Part shown: positions 61,895-64,000 of the stretch, in pieces
Layout: every line of letters begins with the position of its first letter
How positions within the stretch are numbered: the stretch's first letter is position 1
Source: Nannochloropsis salina CCMP1776
Taxonomy: Eukaryota; Sar; Eustigmatophyceae; Eustigmatales; Monodopsidaceae
Direction: 5' to 3'
Length of the DNA stretch: 64,000 bases
NCBI GenBank assembly: GCA_004565275.1
Contig: SDOX01000183.1
Span: forward strand, 28,035-92,034
The notes under the pieces: model-generated
Told to the model about the DNA's origin: nothing
Database searches by the model: none
Seen by the model: the letters and a program-made list of their open reading frames with translations, nothing else
Translations under genes and position numbers: made by a program

Positions 61895-62827
61895 TCACCA
61901 TCGCAACCGGCCAGGTGGCAAGTATTTGTCGATCAATTTCTGGTAGTACGGCCACAATGCCTCCACATCCACCGCGCTCTCCTCGTCCTTCGTGTACAGA
62001 TCGAACCTGTTGAACAGCCGCACCCAGTGCAAGAGCACCTCGTCCCCGGGACCCATGAATCGAGCGTATTCCCCTTTCTCATGCCAGGGATACGCGGAAT
62101 GGAAGCGGACCATGGCCAGGGCCGCTTTCGGCAAGGTCGTCTTATTCGCCACCAGCATGCGATACATATACTCGTCGTGGCCCCACGCCCACCGCAAATT
62201 CTCGATCCCACACCCTGCCTCGTAGATGCCATCCGCGCTCTTGTACCTTGCGTCCTGCATGTCCGGATTCAGGGCGTTGAACTCAGGAAATACCACGGAG
62301 GAGGGAATGGCACAGCCGACCACCCATGTGTCCCCTCCCAATGCCCATTGTGGACCGTGCGCGGTCCCCTTTTGGCCGTTGGCGGCGTCGCCCCATAGAA
62401 ATTGAATTTTTCCCATATCGTGCAGCAAGCCCACCAACTGCATCCAATCCGGGTGGCCGGCTTTGCGTATCCCTTCCGCTGTTTGAAGCATATGTGTAAG
62501 ATTAGGCTGGTCGATGTCAGGGTCGGACGAGTCCACATATTTCTCCAGCGCCTGAAATGCTTCTTGAATGCTCATGACCGCGCGATGTTTCTCGGGAGCG
62601 AAAGAGTACTTCTCTTCCATACGCTTGTGGAAGTCCACCGTTTGATTTAATCGCATTCCACGGTAGTGAGCTGCTACACGCATTTGAAGTGCAGAGTCGG
62701 TATAATTGCGAAATTCGCTGGCATTTTTGCCTGTAGCCGTCTTTATGCTCGTGATCTCATCCGCGGCAGGAGCCACTGTTACACCTGTACATGGCTCTGC
62801 GGCCGGGTGACCAGCGTTTTTGGTCAT
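61895..62827 (-). CDS. MIOX: myo-Inositol oxygenase
   Basis: A single exon of 310 residues, close to the usual 285-320. All di-iron ligand motifs are present: NLTHMLQTAEGIR (His), LVGLLHDMGKIQFL (His-Asp), WAWGHDEYMYRML (His), MVRFHSAYPWHEKGEY (His) and LFNRFDLYTKDEE (Asp). The active-site lid residues YRGMRLNQTVDF are near residue 55. The C-terminus, YYQKLIDKYLPPGRLRW, is nearly identical in spirit to plant and animal enzymes. MIOX cleaves myo-inositol with molecular oxygen to D-glucuronate, feeding UDP-sugar synthesis and possibly ascorbate. No targeting signal is seen, so it is cytosolic. The lack of introns contrasts with many neighbours. Confidence 0.97.
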   Translation of the reverse strand: MTKNAGHPAAEPCTGVTVAPAADEITSIKTATGKNASEFRNYTDSALQMRVAAHYRGMRLNQTVDFHKRMEEKYSFAPEKHRAVMSIQEAFQALEKYVDSSDPDIDQPNLTHMLQTAEGIRKAGHPDWMQLVGLLHDMGKIQFLWGDAANGQKGTAHGPQWALGGDTWVVGCAIPSSVVFPEFNALNPDMQDARYKSADGIYEAGCGIENLRWAWGHDEYMYRMLVANKTTLPKAALAMVRFHSAYPWHEKGEYARFMGPGDEVLLHWVRLFNRFDLYTKDEESAVDVEALWPYYQKLIDKYLPPGRLRW

Positions 62828-64000
62828 TTTGCGGGCTTCAAGAGGATTGAATACCTCCCTATTTCTCAGGTTGACAGCTCTCCCCGCGAAAAATATCCCT
62901 TTTATTCCGTGCCTCTCTGATTATTAATGTAGGGTCAAAAAAGAGGTTTGAGGAAAGTAAAGGGAATTTTAGGCGACCAAGAATCCGTAAAACAAGACTT
63001 CTGTGTATGGACTTTAACGACACCCTTTCCTGACGAATGACTGCGTTAGCAGCTCCTTGGGCAGGTAAACATGTACCCTTAGGCTAGAATAAAGTCTCTA
63101 TGACACCGTGCTCGGTCTAAAGAAACGTACGCGTGAGCGCCTGGATCAAAACTGCACGACACGTTCATTCCTGCAGGCACGCCGCAACCAAAACTTGCAA
63201 CGTCTCAAAAATTTGCTCCCCCCCCCTTTTATCATGCAATCGTGTCGAATTCCGGTATCCGTTAAAGCAATCATAGGGTAATTGGGTTGGTGGGAAGGGG
63301 GCCAAAAGCAATCTACGGATCGGACCGGGTACTCAGGTCGCGTCTTTGACTGGGGCTATGGTCCTTCAAGCTAAGCCAATCTTTACTGGAAAAACTGCAA
63401 AATAGTAATGTCTTATAACCAACAATCACATGATTCTGCTGATAACTCGGGGTGCTCTAATAAAATCTGTAGTTTGAAGAATACAACTGGAAACCAATGC
63501 AGAGATACCTCAACACCTCCGTTACAACCTATCCAGAAAAAGCTCAAATCGGCCGTCCCAGTTTAATGGTTGTTTATAGCATCTTGAATTTAGCATCACA
63601 TCGTAGGGATTACCACGGTTAATCTTTTACGGAATTGCTAAACTAATAAAAAAATGCCCTGATAATGGGGGGAGATCGGAACGGGCGGTTTGCTTGAGGC
63701 CTCTTCTTCATCAAGGGGACCCAAATAGCTTATAACCTTGGGGTACAACATGTGTCGGCGGCCACGAGAGATACTGAAGGGTCTGGTAGTTTTGGCAATC
63801 GAATAGAGCCTCGGGAGAGGGGGGGTTCGCAGCAGTACCTATCTTCTTATGCGTGGGCGCCACTCCTTCCCTGCCGTATTCTCGCCTGATAGAGCAATTG
63901 ACACTAAACACGATTCCCCCACGAGTTTCCCGTCGCCCAGCCTGTGGCACCGACTCCTTGTTGGTATTTCACTTCCGTGTCATGTGGGCATGGTGCTGGT
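62828..64000. other. AT-richer region without a recognised gene
   Basis: About 1.2 kb upstream of MIOX to the window edge. It is AT-richer than the rest from about 62920 and lacks long frames; the only one over 70 codons is at 63711-63950 (-), without protein character. No tRNA, snRNA or transposon ends were recognised. Confidence 0.5.

Noticed and set aside
1-64000. tRNA, rRNA, CRISPR, integrated viral or transposon sequences
   Set aside because: No B-box/cloverleaf pattern, spaced direct repeats, reverse transcriptase, integrase, transposase or terminal repeats were recognised by reading.

Overview
The window looks like nuclear DNA of a compact, gene-dense stramenopile alga. The best guess is a eustigmatophyte of the Nannochloropsis/Microchloropsis kind. 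The guess rests on 28 well-supported protein genes in 64 kb, short introns with GT-AG ends, GC-rich coding sequence, N-termini shaped like secondary-plastid bipartite leaders (PrxQ and the unknown protein at 53431), a stramenopile-style bZIP with a PAS-like domain, and abundant (CCCT)n tracts just upstream of splice acceptors. The species assignment is inference. No rRNA, tRNA, CRISPR array, virus-like element or complete transposon was recognised.

Layout. 0-10 kb: 3' end of a polynucleotide phosphorylase (+), a DUF3228-like protein (-), a TFIIS-like protein (-), a peroxiredoxin Q with a three-part leader (+), a second TFIIS-like protein (+), a PNPOx-like flavoprotein (-) and the KEOPS kinase BUD32 (+). 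10-20 kb: an RS-rich C2H2 protein (+), a small helical protein (-), an AAAP amino-acid permease (+), a RING protein with a degenerate Arg-Trp repeat tail (-) and ribosomal protein eL22 (+). 20-30 kb: a HASPP28/PDAP1 protein fused to a SAP domain (-), alanyl-tRNA synthetase (-), a probable Mediator subunit 8 (+) and the bZIP-PAS factor (-). 30-45 kb: a phosphate-transporter-like MFS protein (-), trehalose-6-phosphate phosphatase (+), copper amine oxidase (-), eIF3d (-), an uncertain small gene (-) and NOB1 (-). 45-64 kb: a nardilysin-like M16 protease (+), a CASTOR/GATS-like ACT protein (-), a leader-bearing protein of unknown function (+), a sigma-like GST (+), the ATP23 protease (+), an epoxide-hydrolase-like alpha/beta hydrolase (+) and myo-inositol oxygenase (-), followed by 1.2 kb of AT-richer DNA without a gene.

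There is no operon or obvious pathway cluster. The genes are mostly housekeeping: transcription (two TFIIS-like proteins, MED8), translation and ribosome biogenesis (AlaRS, eIF3d, eL22, NOB1, BUD32), and redox and carbon metabolism (PrxQ, GST, CuAO, MIOX, TPP). Many genes lie in divergent or convergent pairs with 0.3-1.2 kb between them.

The most interesting items are the CASTOR-type arginine-sensor-like protein in an alga, the HASPP28-SAP fusion, the three-part leader and shifted second cysteine of PrxQ, two divergent TFIIS-like genes on either side of the PrxQ gene, the RING protein with Arg-Trp repeats, the acidic insertion in the nardilysin-like protease, and the use of CCCT microsatellites as polypyrimidine tracts. 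Three reading-frame breaks fall in or next to runs of 10-11 identical bases and may be sequencing errors. Exon borders were placed by eye from GT-AG signals, phase agreement and protein similarity recalled from memory.
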